Source: CAISKJ01 sp046351555
GTDB lineage: Bacteria; Myxococcota_A; Polyangia; Polyangiales; Ga0077539
DNA: 64,000 nucleotides
Assembly (NCBI GenBank): GCA_046351555.1
Contig: JAXLYI010000031.1
Coordinates: 62,001 to 126,000 of the forward strand
Reading direction: 5' to 3'
The notes below the pieces were generated by a model that searched no databases, was not told the DNA's origin, and saw only the letters and a list, made by a program, of their open reading frames with translations. Positions within the stretch are counted from its first letter, which is position 1; each line of letters starts with the position of its first letter. This document shows, one piece after another, positions 57,587 to 64,000 of this stretch. The position numbers were made by a program, and so were the translations under genes.

Positions 57587-59551
57587 CTACGCCGACGGCT
57601 TGTCGGAGCAGTTGAGCTTCACGACGGGCCCGTTCACCCACACGCCCTGCGGCGTCATGATGATGGTGCTGTCGCCGCACTTGAGGACGATCTTGTCGCC
57701 GGCCTCTAGGCGGTACACGTGGTCGACGTCGACGGTGAGGCCGGTGTCGCCGTGCACCTCGATGTCCTGGTTCTTGTTGACGACGAGCTTGTCGTTCTCT
57801 GTGATGGTGCCGGTGCGGTTCTTCCGCACGGTGATGTACTCGTTGCCGGTGATGGTCTTCGTGCGGTCGTTGCCGACGGTGATCGTCTGGTCCTTCTTCA
57901 CCAGCACGTCGTGGTTGCGCTCGGCCTGGAGGTACACCTGCTCGGCGCCGGCCTTGTCCTCGAAGCGCAGCTCGTTGTAGCCGCCCGTGGTGGGCGAGCT
58001 GTTGGTCTTCACCGTGCTCTTGGTCTTCTCGCGCGGGAGCTCGTAGGGCGGGCGGTTCTCGCCGTTGTAGACGCAGCCCGTGACCAGCGGCCGGTCGGGG
58101 TCGCCCTCGAGAAACTGCACCACCACCTCCATGTTGATCCGCGGCACGAACACGAAGCCCCACCCGGAGCCCGCCCAGTTCTGCGCCGTGCGGATCCAGC
58201 AGGAGCTGTGCTCGTCCTCCTGGCCTTCGCGGTCCCAGTGGAACTGCACCTTGATGCGCGCGTGCTCGTCGACGTAGATCTCCTCGCCGCGCGGGCCCAC
58301 CACGCGCGCGGTCTGCGGGCCCTCGACGATCGGGCGCGGCGTCACGCGCGCCGGGCGGAAGGGGACGCTCGACGAGATCCCCTGCATCTTCGCCAGCGTG
58401 GAGCGGTTGCGGTAGCGCTCGGGCAGGCTCGCCTCGCCGTCGGTCCGGTCGATGATCTCCGCGTTGAGGAGCTGGAGCATCTGCATGATCTTGGGCCCGA
58501 GGCTCACGTCCTCCGCGGTGGCCGTCCAGGCGTGGCCGACGTGCTCGACGGCGGTGACGAGGTACTTCTGGTCGTACTCGGTGTGGACGTGCCCGGCGAC
58601 CTGCACGGTGAAGCCCGGCGCGAAGCCCGTGACGTTGCCCTCCGCCGCGCACGACCACTCGCGGGTCTGGTGCTCCTCGAGCCGAACCTTGGCGAGGCGC
58701 GCGCTGTTGTGGGTGGTGTAGACGGGCTTCTGGTAGTTGGTGATCGTCGCGCGCGTGGGGTACTCGTACACCGCGAGCACGCCGTCGCCCTGCGTGGGGG
58801 TCATGTCCTGCACGGCGCGGGGGCGGGTGAAGTCGTAGTCGCGCAGCGTCACCTTCGAGGTGCCGTCCTCCTTGCGCGCGTCGAACCAGTGGAGCGTCTC
58901 GGCGCTCTCGGTCCCCATGTTCTCGTCGACCACTTGGACGGGGCCGCCGTCGAGCGACGGGGCCTGGCGGTAGCTGTGCGCGTCGTCGCAGAGGACGAGC
59001 GTCTCGCTCCCGCCGCCCTCGTGGCGGAAGTAGAAGGGGACGCCCTCGTCTTCCAGCAGGCGGCGGACGAAGGCGAGGTCGGTCTCGTGGTACTGGACGC
59101 AGTACTCGCGCGGCGCGGGGCTGAAGAGCCCGCCGTCGACGCTGAGGTTGCCCTGGTAGACGCCGGCCTTCTCCAGCACCTCCTGCACGATCTCGATCGT
59201 CTTCTTGTCCTGGAAGATGCGCGAGTCCATGCGCTGCGAGAGCTTCCAGAGGTTGGGGACGACGAAGGCGCGGACGAAGCGGTGGCGGCCGGCGGCGCCG
59301 ATGTCCTCGACGCGGCGGACGACGCCCTGCACGCGCCGGGTGAGCGAGTCGCGCGTGAGCTCGAGCGTCGCGGGCTGCTTCACCGCGGCCTCCGGCGAGA
59401 GCGAGAGAGGCACGGCGAGGATCACCGCGCACTCGTAGAGGGAGTTCATCTCCTCGCGGTGGTGCACGTGGACCACGGTCGCGTTGGAGGGAGTGAAGGG
59501 CCCCGCGGTGAACGCGTAGCCGACCTCGGGGAGGGTGTCGCCAGCCGCCAT
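57587..59551 (-). CDS. vgrG: Type VI secretion spike protein VgrG (lone copy)
   Basis: A 654-residue protein from ATG 59551 (MAAGDTLPEVGYAFTAGPFT), with TACCAT nine bases upstream; a GTG six codons earlier is an alternative. It has the gp27-like part (FVRRLLEDEGVPFYFRHEGG), the gp5-like OB part (ARIKVQFHWDREGQEDEHSS, RTAQNWAGSGWGFVFVPRIN, GDPDRPLVTGCVYNGENRPP) and a C-terminal beta-helical needle with repeats such as TVGNDRTKTITGNEYITVRK. The tail ends after MTPQGVWVNGPVVKL, without an obvious effector domain. No Hcp, PAAR, adaptor or effector gene is adjacent, so it is an orphan that depends on a T6SS or similar contractile machine encoded elsewhere. Confidence 0.93.
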   Translation of the reverse strand: MAAGDTLPEVGYAFTAGPFTPSNATVVHVHHREEMNSLYECAVILAVPLSLSPEAAVKQPATLELTRDSLTRRVQGVVRRVEDIGAAGRHRFVRAFVVPNLWKLSQRMDSRIFQDKKTIEIVQEVLEKAGVYQGNLSVDGGLFSPAPREYCVQYHETDLAFVRRLLEDEGVPFYFRHEGGGSETLVLCDDAHSYRQAPSLDGGPVQVVDENMGTESAETLHWFDARKEDGTSKVTLRDYDFTRPRAVQDMTPTQGDGVLAVYEYPTRATITNYQKPVYTTHNSARLAKVRLEEHQTREWSCAAEGNVTGFAPGFTVQVAGHVHTEYDQKYLVTAVEHVGHAWTATAEDVSLGPKIMQMLQLLNAEIIDRTDGEASLPERYRNRSTLAKMQGISSSVPFRPARVTPRPIVEGPQTARVVGPRGEEIYVDEHARIKVQFHWDREGQEDEHSSCWIRTAQNWAGSGWGFVFVPRINMEVVVQFLEGDPDRPLVTGCVYNGENRPPYELPREKTKSTVKTNSSPTTGGYNELRFEDKAGAEQVYLQAERNHDVLVKKDQTITVGNDRTKTITGNEYITVRKNRTGTITENDKLVVNKNQDIEVHGDTGLTVDVDHVYRLEAGDKIVLKCGDSTIIMTPQGVWVNGPVVKLNCSDKPSA

Positions 59552-59575
59552 AGGGCCGCGATGGTACACGGAATG

Positions 59576-61162
59576 TCAGCGGCGTCGTCGCGCGAACACG
59601 AGGCCCGCCAACGCGGCGGCGCCCGCGAGGAGACCCGCGCGCGTCGGGCCGCCGTTGTCGCTGCGGCGCCGCGGCCGGGCGCGGGTCGGCGCGGCGGGCG
59701 GTGAGGGCGCGGCGGGGGCGGCGGCCGGCGGCGCCGCGGGCACCACGGGCGTCGGGGAGTAGGCGATCGGCGGGATCGGCGAGCGGACGGCCTGCGCGAG
59801 GCGGACGCGCCCGCGGGTCACCTCGGCGAGGTCGCGGGCCGCCGTGGGCGGGGGGGCGCTCCCGTTGGGGGGCCCGCCCCAGCGGCCGCGCTGGGGGTTC
59901 TGGCAGGCGATACGTCCCGTCCACGGGTGCCGGATGGCGTAGCGGGCCTGAAACTGGTTGCCGCCATACTGCGCCGGCTGCGCGCCCTGCTCGGGCCTGC
60001 CGCGGTTGTCGGTGATGAACTCCCTCCCGCCCTGCACCGCCGCGGCCTCGCGGAAGACGAGGTCTTCGGTGAGGGTGGCGCGGTCGTAGCGCGTGTGGAG
60101 CCGGGTCACGGTCATGTTGTAGACGTGGTAGCTCTGGTCGAAGCCGGGGCGGCCCTGACCGAGCACGTCGGCGCCGAGCGTGGCGAGGTCGCTCTGTTCG
60201 AGCGGCGGCGTGGGGCAGGGGTCGCACGAGCTGGTGCTCCACGCGTACTCGGTGACCACCGCGCGGCCGCCCGCCTGGTCGAGGGTGTAGTCGAAGAGCC
60301 GGGCGTAGAGCTCGCCGAAGTTCTGCCGGGCGCTGTTGGCGACGTCGAGGTTGGTGGGGATGAAGGCGTTGCGGTAGTTGGCCACCTCGAAGCGCGAGGT
60401 CGGGTGGAGGATGTAGACGAGCAGGTCTTGCGCGCCCGTCGCGTTGAGCAGCCCCAGGCGCACGGGCAAGCGGAAGTCGGGCGCGTCGTAGTGGAAGCGC
60501 AGCGGAGACAAGCGCGCCCCGCCGTTGGGACGCCGCTGCGCCCGCTCGATGTCCACCCGCGCCACGAAGAACTTCCACTGCTCCCGAACGTACGGCGCCA
60601 TGTACTCCGCCGCGCCTTGCGGGATGTTGTAGTGGTTCTCCCGGAGCCAGAGCTCCAGGCCCGACGACTGCGTCGCCGACAGCACCACCACCTCGTACTC
60701 GCCGACGGTGAACTGCGCCTCGATGCGCACCCCGCGGTCGACGCTCCCCCTGGGCGCGGCGGCGGAGGGCGCCGACGGCACCATCCCGCCGAAGGCCGCG
60801 GTCTCCGGCTCGGGCTCGACGCGGCAGGGGTCCTGCTCCCAGTACTCCACCAGGCGCGGCGCGGTGAGCGACTCGAGGTGCGCGAAGATCTCGTGCGGGA
60901 GCGTCCGGACGTTCTCCCGCTGGAGCACCACGGGGACGGGCACCACCATCGCGAAGTCCTGCGGCGGGCCGTCGTAGTCGTTGCTCATCGAGAGCACCGT
61001 GCGGGTCCCCTCGCGCATCAGGGCCACGCGCGTGGCCTTGTTGGAGAGCTGCTCGGACGAGCCCGAGACGTAGAAGCCGCAGAAGGCGTCTGCCGCGGCG
61101 GGCAGGGCCACGGTCGCGCCGAGCGCGAGCGCGGCGAGGCAGCGTTGGAGCGTGCGTTTCAC
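59576..61162 (-). CDS. DUF2330 family secreted protein with C-terminal membrane anchor
   Basis: A 528-residue protein from GTG 61162 (VKRTLQRCLAALALGATVAL), chosen to give a signal peptide cut after AAADA. The DUF2330 signature follows at once: AFCGFYVSGSSEQLSNKATR, YDGPPQDFAMVVPVP, IFAHLESLTAPRLVEYWEQD. The last 35 residues are a Pro/Arg-rich linker, a hydrophobic helix (GLLAGAAALAGLVFA) and RRRR, a sorting-signal-like end similar in plan to MYXO-CTERM tails but without the Cys. The protein is probably exported and held at the membrane until processed. Its function is unknown. vgrG follows 24 bases later on the same strand but has its own start box. Confidence 0.86.
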   Translation of the reverse strand: MKRTLQRCLAALALGATVALPAAADAFCGFYVSGSSEQLSNKATRVALMREGTRTVLSMSNDYDGPPQDFAMVVPVPVVLQRENVRTLPHEIFAHLESLTAPRLVEYWEQDPCRVEPEPETAAFGGMVPSAPSAAAPRGSVDRGVRIEAQFTVGEYEVVVLSATQSSGLELWLRENHYNIPQGAAEYMAPYVREQWKFFVARVDIERAQRRPNGGARLSPLRFHYDAPDFRLPVRLGLLNATGAQDLLVYILHPTSRFEVANYRNAFIPTNLDVANSARQNFGELYARLFDYTLDQAGGRAVVTEYAWSTSSCDPCPTPPLEQSDLATLGADVLGQGRPGFDQSYHVYNMTVTRLHTRYDRATLTEDLVFREAAAVQGGREFITDNRGRPEQGAQPAQYGGNQFQARYAIRHPWTGRIACQNPQRGRWGGPPNGSAPPPTAARDLAEVTRGRVRLAQAVRSPIPPIAYSPTPVVPAAPPAAAPAAPSPPAAPTRARPRRRSDNGGPTRAGLLAGAAALAGLVFARRRR

Positions 61163-61304
61163 AGGCGTGTCGAGGCCTCCCGTCGGTGCGAAGTTGACGA
61201 ACGACGCACGGTCGCGGAGTGCCACCGCGCGCGTCAACGGGATTCGACGCGCGACGCGGGCGGGGCTTTGGGGAGTTCGAGCGAGAGGGGAGGGGAGGGG
61301 GCGA

Positions 61305-61481
61305 TCAGCCGAAGGGCCACCAGCCCGGCTTCTTCGCCGCGGGTGCGCCGGGCTTCGCGGCGGCGCTCTGGCAGGTGCACCGCTGGGCGGGCGGCACGTC
61401 GCCGAGCACCTGCTCGACGTGCATGCCGCAGCCGGCGAACGTGGGCTTGTTGCAGGAGGGACAGGTGACGCGACGGCACAT
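61305..61481 (-). CDS. Small Cys-rich protein (58 residues), putative zinc ribbon
   Basis: An ATG at 61479-61481 opens a 58-residue frame reading MCRRVTCPSCNKPTFAGCG, then HVEQVLGDVPPAQRCTCQ and a Lys/Pro tail ending WWPFG. The CxxxxCxxC and CxC pairs suggest a single metal-binding ribbon. I recognise this as a small conserved bacterial protein without an assigned role. AAAGGAG lies about 13 bases upstream of the ATG. It is on the same strand as rplI upstream, 72 bases away. The coding case rests on the conserved Cys pattern and the good start. Confidence 0.78.
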   Translation of the reverse strand: MCRRVTCPSCNKPTFAGCGMHVEQVLGDVPPAQRCTCQSAAAKPGAPAAKKPGWWPFG

Positions 61482-61553
61482 GATGATTTCGGGCTCCTTT
61501 GTGCCCGATGAGAGCCGTCAGCGCGGGGGGAGGGTTCGCGAGAAGCGCGTCGG

Positions 61554-62018
61554 TCAGTTGGCCGACTTGCCGGCGATCACGTTGACCTTGAAGGTCGCGT
61601 TGACCTCCGGGGCCAGCTTCGCGGTGACCTCGTAGGTGCCGAGGGCGCGGATCGGGTCGACGTGGAGCTTCTTGCGGTCGACGTCGAAGCCGCGGGCCTT
61701 GAGGGCCGCCTCGATGTCGCGGTGGGTGATCGAGCCGTAGAGCTTGTTCTCGGCGCCGACGGTGGCGGCGATGGTGAGCTCGAGCGCGTTGAGCTTCGCG
61801 GCGGTGCCCTCGGCCGCGCCGCGGAGCTTCGCCGCGCGCTCGGAGGCGACCTTCTTCTGGTGCTCGAAGCGCGCGACGTTGCCGTCGCTGGCCGGGAGCG
61901 CGTAGCCGTGCGGCAGGAGGTAGTTGCGCGCGAAGCCGGCCGAGACCTTCACGACCTCGCCGCCCTTGCCGAGCTTGACGACGTCGCGCTGGAGAATGAC
62001 GTGCAGTGACTTGCCCAT
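61554..62018 (-). CDS. rplI: 50S ribosomal protein L9 (bL9)
   Basis: A 154-residue protein from ATG 62018 (MGKSLHVILQRDVVKLGKGG). The N-terminal rRNA-binding domain has LGKGGEVVKVSAGFARNYLL and PHGYALPA; a long linking helix (VARFEHQKKVASERAAKLRG) leads to the C-terminal domain with KLYGSITHRDI and YEVTAKLAPEV. This is the standard two-domain bL9 of the large subunit. GAGAGG upstream serves as Shine-Dalgarno. It is the last gene of rpsF-rpsR-rplI, ten bases after rpsR. Confidence 0.97.
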   Translation of the reverse strand: MGKSLHVILQRDVVKLGKGGEVVKVSAGFARNYLLPHGYALPASDGNVARFEHQKKVASERAAKLRGAAEGTAAKLNALELTIAATVGAENKLYGSITHRDIEAALKARGFDVDRKKLHVDPIRALGTYEVTAKLAPEVNATFKVNVIAGKSAN

Positions 62019-62028
62019 GTGCGACCTC

Positions 62029-62346
62029 TCAGTTGCCCGTCGTGGTGAACGGGAGGAGCGCGATCATCCGCGCGCGCTTGATGCCGACCGTGAGCAGGCG
62101 CTGGTGCTTCGCGCAGTTGCCCGAGATGCGGCGCGGCACGACCTTGCCCCGGTCGGTGAGGAAGAACTTCAGCGTGTTGGAGTCCTTGTAGTCGATGACG
62201 TCGGTGTGAGACGCGCAGAACTTGCAGACCTTCTTGCGGCCGCCGCGGCGCCGGGCGCCGGTGTTCTCGATCTCGATCTCCGCTTCGCCGCCGCGGTCGA
62301 TGCCGAGGTCGTCCTTGTCGTCGTAATCATTCTGCATGCGGGCCAT
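62029..62346 (-). CDS. rpsR: 30S ribosomal protein S18 (bS18)
   Basis: A 105-residue protein from ATG 62346, longer than the usual 75-80 because of an acidic N-terminal extension (MARMQNDYDDKDDLGIDRGG). The core is typical: DYKDSNTLKFFLTDRGKVVP, RRISGNCAKHQRLLTVGIKR, ARMIALLPFT. KVCKFC and the later GNCAKH keep the Cys set of the zinc-binding (C+) form. A GAGGAG Shine-Dalgarno precedes the ATG. It follows rpsF by 21 bases. Confidence 0.97.
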   Translation of the reverse strand: MARMQNDYDDKDDLGIDRGGEAEIEIENTGARRRGGRKKVCKFCASHTDVIDYKDSNTLKFFLTDRGKVVPRRISGNCAKHQRLLTVGIKRARMIALLPFTTTGN

Positions 62347-62367
62347 GACGTGTCTCCTCGGTCTCTC

Positions 62368-62907
62368 TCAGGCGTCGCCGGCCGGCTTCTCGGCCTTCTC
62401 GGGGGTCTCGGCGGGCTCCACCACCTCGGGCTCGCGCTCGCGGCGCGGGGGCGGCGGGGGGGACTGGTCGTCGGCGAGGCCGAGCGAGTGCTCGAAGGTC
62501 TCGTCGCGCTCGTCGTCCACCGACGAGAGCTCGATGCGGCGCACCTTGACCTCCTCGGGGTCGACGGTCACCTGCGAGATGTCGATGTCACGCGCGTTGA
62601 GCACCGTCTGGTAGCGGATCACCGCGTCGAGCATGCGCAGGCCGCGCTCGACCTCGGCCACCGTCCCGCGGAACCCGAGGTAGCGCACGTAGACGTAGAC
62701 GCCCTTGCGCTGCTTCGCGACCGGGTAGGCCAGCTTGCGGCGGCCCCAGCTCTCGACCTTCGTGAGGCGCCCCGAGGTGCCCTCGATGGCGGTGACGACG
62801 CGCGAGATGGCCTTCTCCGAGCCCTCCGCGTCGATGTCCGGGCGCAGGATGAAGACGGTCTCGTAGTCCGTCGCGCGCTTCGGATCGATCTGTACTTCCG
62901 TGGTCAT
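62368..62907 (-). CDS. rpsF: 30S ribosomal protein S6 (bS6) with acidic C-terminal tail
   Basis: A 179-residue protein from ATG 62907 (MTTEVQIDPKRATDYETVFI). The bS6 ferredoxin-like fold shows in YETVFILRPDID, LTKVESWGRRKLAYPVAKQR, KGVYVYVRYLGFRG and LDAVIRYQTVL. After residue about 115 comes a long charged tail (SLGLADDQSPPPPPRREREP, then Glu/Pro/Ala) that is not part of the usual 96-135-residue protein. AGGAGG is well placed upstream. It is first in the operon; ssb, often between rpsF and rpsR, is absent. Confidence 0.96.
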   Translation of the reverse strand: MTTEVQIDPKRATDYETVFILRPDIDAEGSEKAISRVVTAIEGTSGRLTKVESWGRRKLAYPVAKQRKGVYVYVRYLGFRGTVAEVERGLRMLDAVIRYQTVLNARDIDISQVTVDPEEVKVRRIELSSVDDERDETFEHSLGLADDQSPPPPPRREREPEVVEPAETPEKAEKPAGDA

Positions 62908-63094
62908 TCGTCACGTCCTCCTGGACGATTAGGCCCCTCCCTCACGGGAGGAGCGAGGACAGAATCCCCTCCCCGGGCGCATTCCCGCGGAAGGGGCGCG
63001 GTGGATATCACGGTCCGCCACGCCGGCGCAACACCCCGCGCGCACGCCGAGACGGCGCCCCCGCCCGCCGCGCCCCCGGCGTAGAGTGCGCGGG

Positions 63095-64000
63095 TGGAGA
63101 CCCCCGACCTCGCGGCCCCGTCGCCCGGCGGCGCGCGCACGCCCCTCACGCCCTACCACTGGAAGCTCCTGGCGTTCCTCTCGGTCGCCACCTTCTTCGA
63201 GGGCTACGACTTCATCGCGATCGCGCAGATCCTCCCGAGCCTCCGCGCAGAGTTCGACCTCTCGCGCACCGCCTCGGGCGACATGCTCGGCGCCATCAAC
63301 GCCGGCACCATCGTCGCCGCATTGCTGGTGCGCCGCGCCGACGACTGGGGCCGCCGCCGCGTGCTCTCGATCACCATCGTCGGCTACACGCTGATGTCGC
63401 TGCTCTCGGCCTTCGCGCCCGGCGCGGTGAGCTTCACGCTGGCCCAGTTCGTCGCGCGCATCTTCCTCATCGGGGAGTGGGCGACGGCGATGGTGTACGC
63501 GGCCGAGGAGTTCCCGGCCGACCGGCGGGGCTTCATCATCGGGGTCATCCAGGCGTGCAGCTCGCTCGGCGCCATCGTCTGCGCGGGCACCGTCCCCCTG
63601 CTCCTCCGCGCGCCGACGGGCTGGCGCACCATCTACCTCGCCGGCGCCGTCCCCCTCGCGGTGATGGCCTTCGCGCGCCGCAGCCTCCGCGAGTCCGCCC
63701 GCTTCGAGGAGGCGAAGGCGAAGCGAACGGAGCCCCGCGCGCCGCTGCTCGCGCTCGTCCGCGGGCCCTACCGCGGCCGCGTCGCGGTGGTGGCCCTCGC
63801 CTGGGGCCTCACCTACGTCTGCGGCCAGACGGCCATCACCTTCTGGAAGGAGTTCGCCACCAGCGAGCGCGGGATGACCGACGCCCAGGTCGCCGGCGCC
63901 GTCACCATCGCCGCGGTCGGCTCGCTCCCGATGATCTTCGGCGTCGGCCGCCTCCTCGACGTCGCCGGCCGCCGCGCGGGCGCCGTGGTGATCTTCACGC
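63095..64000 (+). CDS. MFS transporter, N-terminal part (runs off the right edge)
   Basis: From GTG 63095 (VETPDLAAPSPGGARTPLTP) the frame encodes 302 residues to the window edge. TAGAGT lies six bases before the GTG, which decides this start. Nine or so hydrophobic helices are visible. FFEGYDFIAIAQILPSLRAEF, VRRADDWGRRRVLSITIVGY, ARIFLIGEWATAMVYAAEEF and PADRRGFIIGVIQACSSLG match the metabolite/sugar:H+ symporter branch of the MFS. It should sit in the inner membrane and import a small organic acid or sugar; the substrate is unknown. It is divergent from rpsF. Confidence 0.88.

Overview
The window is very G+C-rich (long stretches visibly above 75%) and densely coded, with genes on both strands. 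The content fits a member of the Myxococcota, probably a Polyangiales-like bacterium: four Hanks-type kinases or kinase-like proteins, a twin-FHA protein, a class III cyclase, and at least eleven lipoproteins, several with Asp-Ala-Pro linkers ahead of LamG, RCC1, Cys-rich or propeller domains. The placement is inference from gene content; there is no rRNA or tRNA gene in view.

Layout. 1-5.7 kb (mostly minus): an edge gene fragment, two small phage-flavoured or unknown genes, a transmembrane Ser/Thr kinase, an MFS exporter and a Sel1-repeat lipoprotein. 5.8-12.2 kb: a secreted protein paired with a DUF3142 protein, a LamG lipoprotein, an unknown protein and an Old Yellow Enzyme. 12.2-19.5 kb: a frameshifted pseudokinase/multi-pass membrane protein, an acidic propeller protein, a nucleotidyltransferase-fold protein, and a ParA-like/J-like/RodZ-HTH fusion followed by a membrane protein. 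19.5-27.3 kb: an RCC1 lipoprotein, a partial branched-chain amino acid ABC transporter (LivM plus a fused LivG-LivF), dihydrofolate reductase, a Cys-rich lipoprotein and a membrane adenylate cyclase. 27.3-34.6 kb: a CCA-adding-type enzyme, a large AAA/TPR protein, and a divergent kinase with a DUF4388-like domain. 34.6-39.3 kb: pqqC-pqqD-pqqE (coupled by 4-base overlaps), selA, an HNH protein and a His-rich protein. 39.3-57.6 kb: a 595-base G+C-poorer gap, a beta-helix lipoprotein, further lipoproteins, a MAPEG protein, a HEAT-like/kinase giant, a Rieske oxygenase, a 398-base near-palindromic element, a beta-CASP ribonuclease, the twin-FHA protein and phosphofructokinase. 57.6-64 kb: a lone VgrG, a DUF2330 protein, a small Cys-rich protein, the ribosomal operon rpsF-rpsR-rplI, and the start of an MFS transporter.

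Two features of the sequence cut across genes. First, about a dozen start codons have a TANNNT -10-like box only 6-12 bases upstream and no Shine-Dalgarno sequence, suggesting widespread leaderless transcription; the ribosomal genes and pfkA instead have clear Shine-Dalgarno sites. Second, three genes (about 1.8-2.1 kb, 13.8 kb and 54.4-54.6 kb) change reading frame inside G/C-run-rich stretches, which may be base-call indels or real lesions. The best candidate for an undescribed element is the 398-base structure with perfect 119-base inverted arms at 50139-50536.
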